From the NCBI GenBank assembly GCA_020853775.1, contig JADYYH010000105.1, positions 45,844 through 109,843 of the forward strand: DNA of 64,000 bases. Reading direction: 5' to 3'. A program made the position numbers and the translations under genes. The notes beneath the pieces were generated by a model. The model ran no database searches. It worked only from the letters and a program-made list of their open reading frames with translations, and was not told where the DNA came from. Source of the stretch: Nitrospira sp. (GTDB taxonomy: Bacteria > Nitrospirota > Nitrospiria > Nitrospirales > Nitrospiraceae). This document shows, piece by piece, positions 63,445 through 64,000 of this stretch. The stretch's first letter is position 1; each line of letters opens with the position of its first letter.

Positions 63445-63879
63445 ATGCGTCGCATTGATCTGCTGACCCAGGCTTGTGACCCCGCCACGCTGACGGTGGG
63501 CCAACTCATGCAGGATGCCTTGTTTACCTGCACGGCGCGTACGGACGCGCTCACCATCGGCCGCTTGATGACGAAACAGAATTTCGGCGGATTGCCCGTG
63601 ATCGGGGAGACCGGCGACCTCGTGGGGCTTGTCACGGAATATGATCTGTTGCAAGCGATGATCGAGGGGCGGGACTTGCGCAAAGTCCTGGCATCCGAGA
63701 TCATGACCACCCATCCGTTGACGGCTCGAGAGGATATGGGGCTGGAAGAAGTGGCCAATCTCTTTCAAGATCGGTATGTGACGCGCCTGCCGGTTGTACG
63801 GGGCACGCGGCTGGTTGGTATTGTCGCGAGACGGGACCTGTTGCACGGATACATGAAGGCGTCGCAGTATTGGTCCTAG
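63445..63879 (+). CDS. CBS-domain pair protein
   Basis: A 144-residue two-CBS protein starting at an ATG after TAAAGGAGCATGT. The copies are VGQLMQDALFTCTARTDALTIGRLM...LVGLVTEYDLL and ASEIMTTHPLTAREDMGLEEVANLF...LVGIVARRDLL. The N-terminal ACDPATLTVGQLMQDA and the tail Y-M-K-A-S-Q-Y-W-S parallel the protein at 46890, so the two are paralogues. It is the last intact gene before the element at the window edge. Confidence 0.9.
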   Translation: MRRIDLLTQACDPATLTVGQLMQDALFTCTARTDALTIGRLMTKQNFGGLPVIGETGDLVGLVTEYDLLQAMIEGRDLRKVLASEIMTTHPLTAREDMGLEEVANLFQDRYVTRLPVVRGTRLVGIVARRDLLHGYMKASQYWS

Positions 63880-63883
63880 TGTA

Positions 63884-64000
63884 GTGCGTCATAAATGACT
63901 TGACAATTGGCCACAACGAGAGTCAGCTTATGCATCGTGAACCTTGCTCCTCCCATTGTCTTGTCCCTGAAAGAGCGCGCGACGTTGACCGCGTGGGCTC
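63884..64000 (+). mobile_element. Left part of an IS630-like insertion sequence, cut by the window edge
   Basis: Just after the CBS gene stop, sequence TAGTGCGTCATAAATGACTT (about 63892-63911) has the look of an IS630-type terminal repeat, and a transposase N-terminus follows within 50 bases. Only the first 117 bases are present, so the right end, target duplication and element name cannot be given. Confidence 0.45.
63937..64000 (+). CDS. Partial transposase N-terminus (IS630 family-like)
   Basis: A frame from GTG 63937 runs to the window end, reading VNLAPPIVLSLKERATLTAW. The pattern P-x-x-L-S-x-x-E-R-A-x-L is the typical N-terminus of IS630-family transposases, in front of their helix-turn-helix. 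The gene continues beyond the window, so the DDE residues are not visible. Confidence 0.5.
   Translation, partial: MNLAPPIVLSLKERATLTAWA

Noticed and set aside
62319..63758. A long minus-strand open frame of 479 codons opposite the exported protein and CBS genes
   Set aside because: It lies antisense to three well-supported genes, has low-complexity Arg/His/Ala composition and no family blocks; high GC makes such frames common.

Overview
The window is GC-rich bacterial DNA with tightly packed genes. The gene content suggests a chemolithotrophic Gram-negative bacterium, most likely Nitrospirota (Nitrospira-like). The grounds are many periplasmic and outer-membrane redox proteins (monohaem cytochromes c, a cytochrome-porin fusion, tandem cupredoxins), acetyl-CoA synthetase fused into a pyruvate dehydrogenase operon, and many CBS-domain and universal-stress proteins. 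The taxonomic call is inference; no rRNA, tRNA or CRISPR array was seen.

Layout. 0-4 kb (minus): cytochrome c, a two-domain universal stress protein, phosphoribosyltransferase, a 48-residue membrane protein and a frame-broken Hsp20. 4.4-10.4 kb (minus): a coupled operon of acetyl-CoA synthetase, PDH E1-alpha, E1-beta and E2, a lone acyl carrier protein and a nucleotidyltransferase. 10.5-12.3 kb: two gene ruins (a COG2403-type GTPase with a large deletion and a trypsin-like protease). 12.6-15.9 kb (plus): PolX and malic enzyme. 16.0-19.8 kb (minus): an exported protein of about 1270 residues built from about thirty copies of an aromatic FPLY-type repeat. 20.3-22.1 kb: a lipoprotein and a PAS-LuxR regulator.

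22.3-25.9 kb (plus): a seven-gene array of exported proteins, with four single-domain cupredoxins flanked by three paralogues of an unrecognised helical family that keeps C-x8-H-x4-H. This is the best candidate for an undescribed redox/metal system. 25.9-33.6 kb looks like a defence/conflict island: a Fic toxin with a small SxxxEG antitoxin, a beta-barrel protein, a 1057-residue lipase-CHAT protein, and a SIR2 protein with a long helical-repeat tail, set in lower-GC DNA.

33.9-43 kb: MlaC, a giant CoA-dehydratase-activase-like protein, a lipoprotein, a diaminopimelate-dehydrogenase-like enzyme, a PEBP protein, a CapA-like gene broken at a G7 run, and a cytochrome c. 43-50 kb: a basic triple-repeat protein, a response regulator with Glu in place of the phosphoacceptor Asp, twin DUF2238 membrane proteins, CBS protein, small lipoproteins, and two more broken genes. 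50-57 kb: a terminator with a possible small RNA, a periplasmic copper-motif protein next to a Cyc2-like cytochrome-porin, lipoproteins, a methyltransferase and TerC. 57-64 kb: a stress module of CBS proteins, an Na+/K+-ATPase-like P-type pump and a universal stress protein, ending at the edge of an IS630-like element.

Six or more genes are disrupted. Some breaks are large deletions (real decay). Others are single-base shifts that could be either decay or assembly error.
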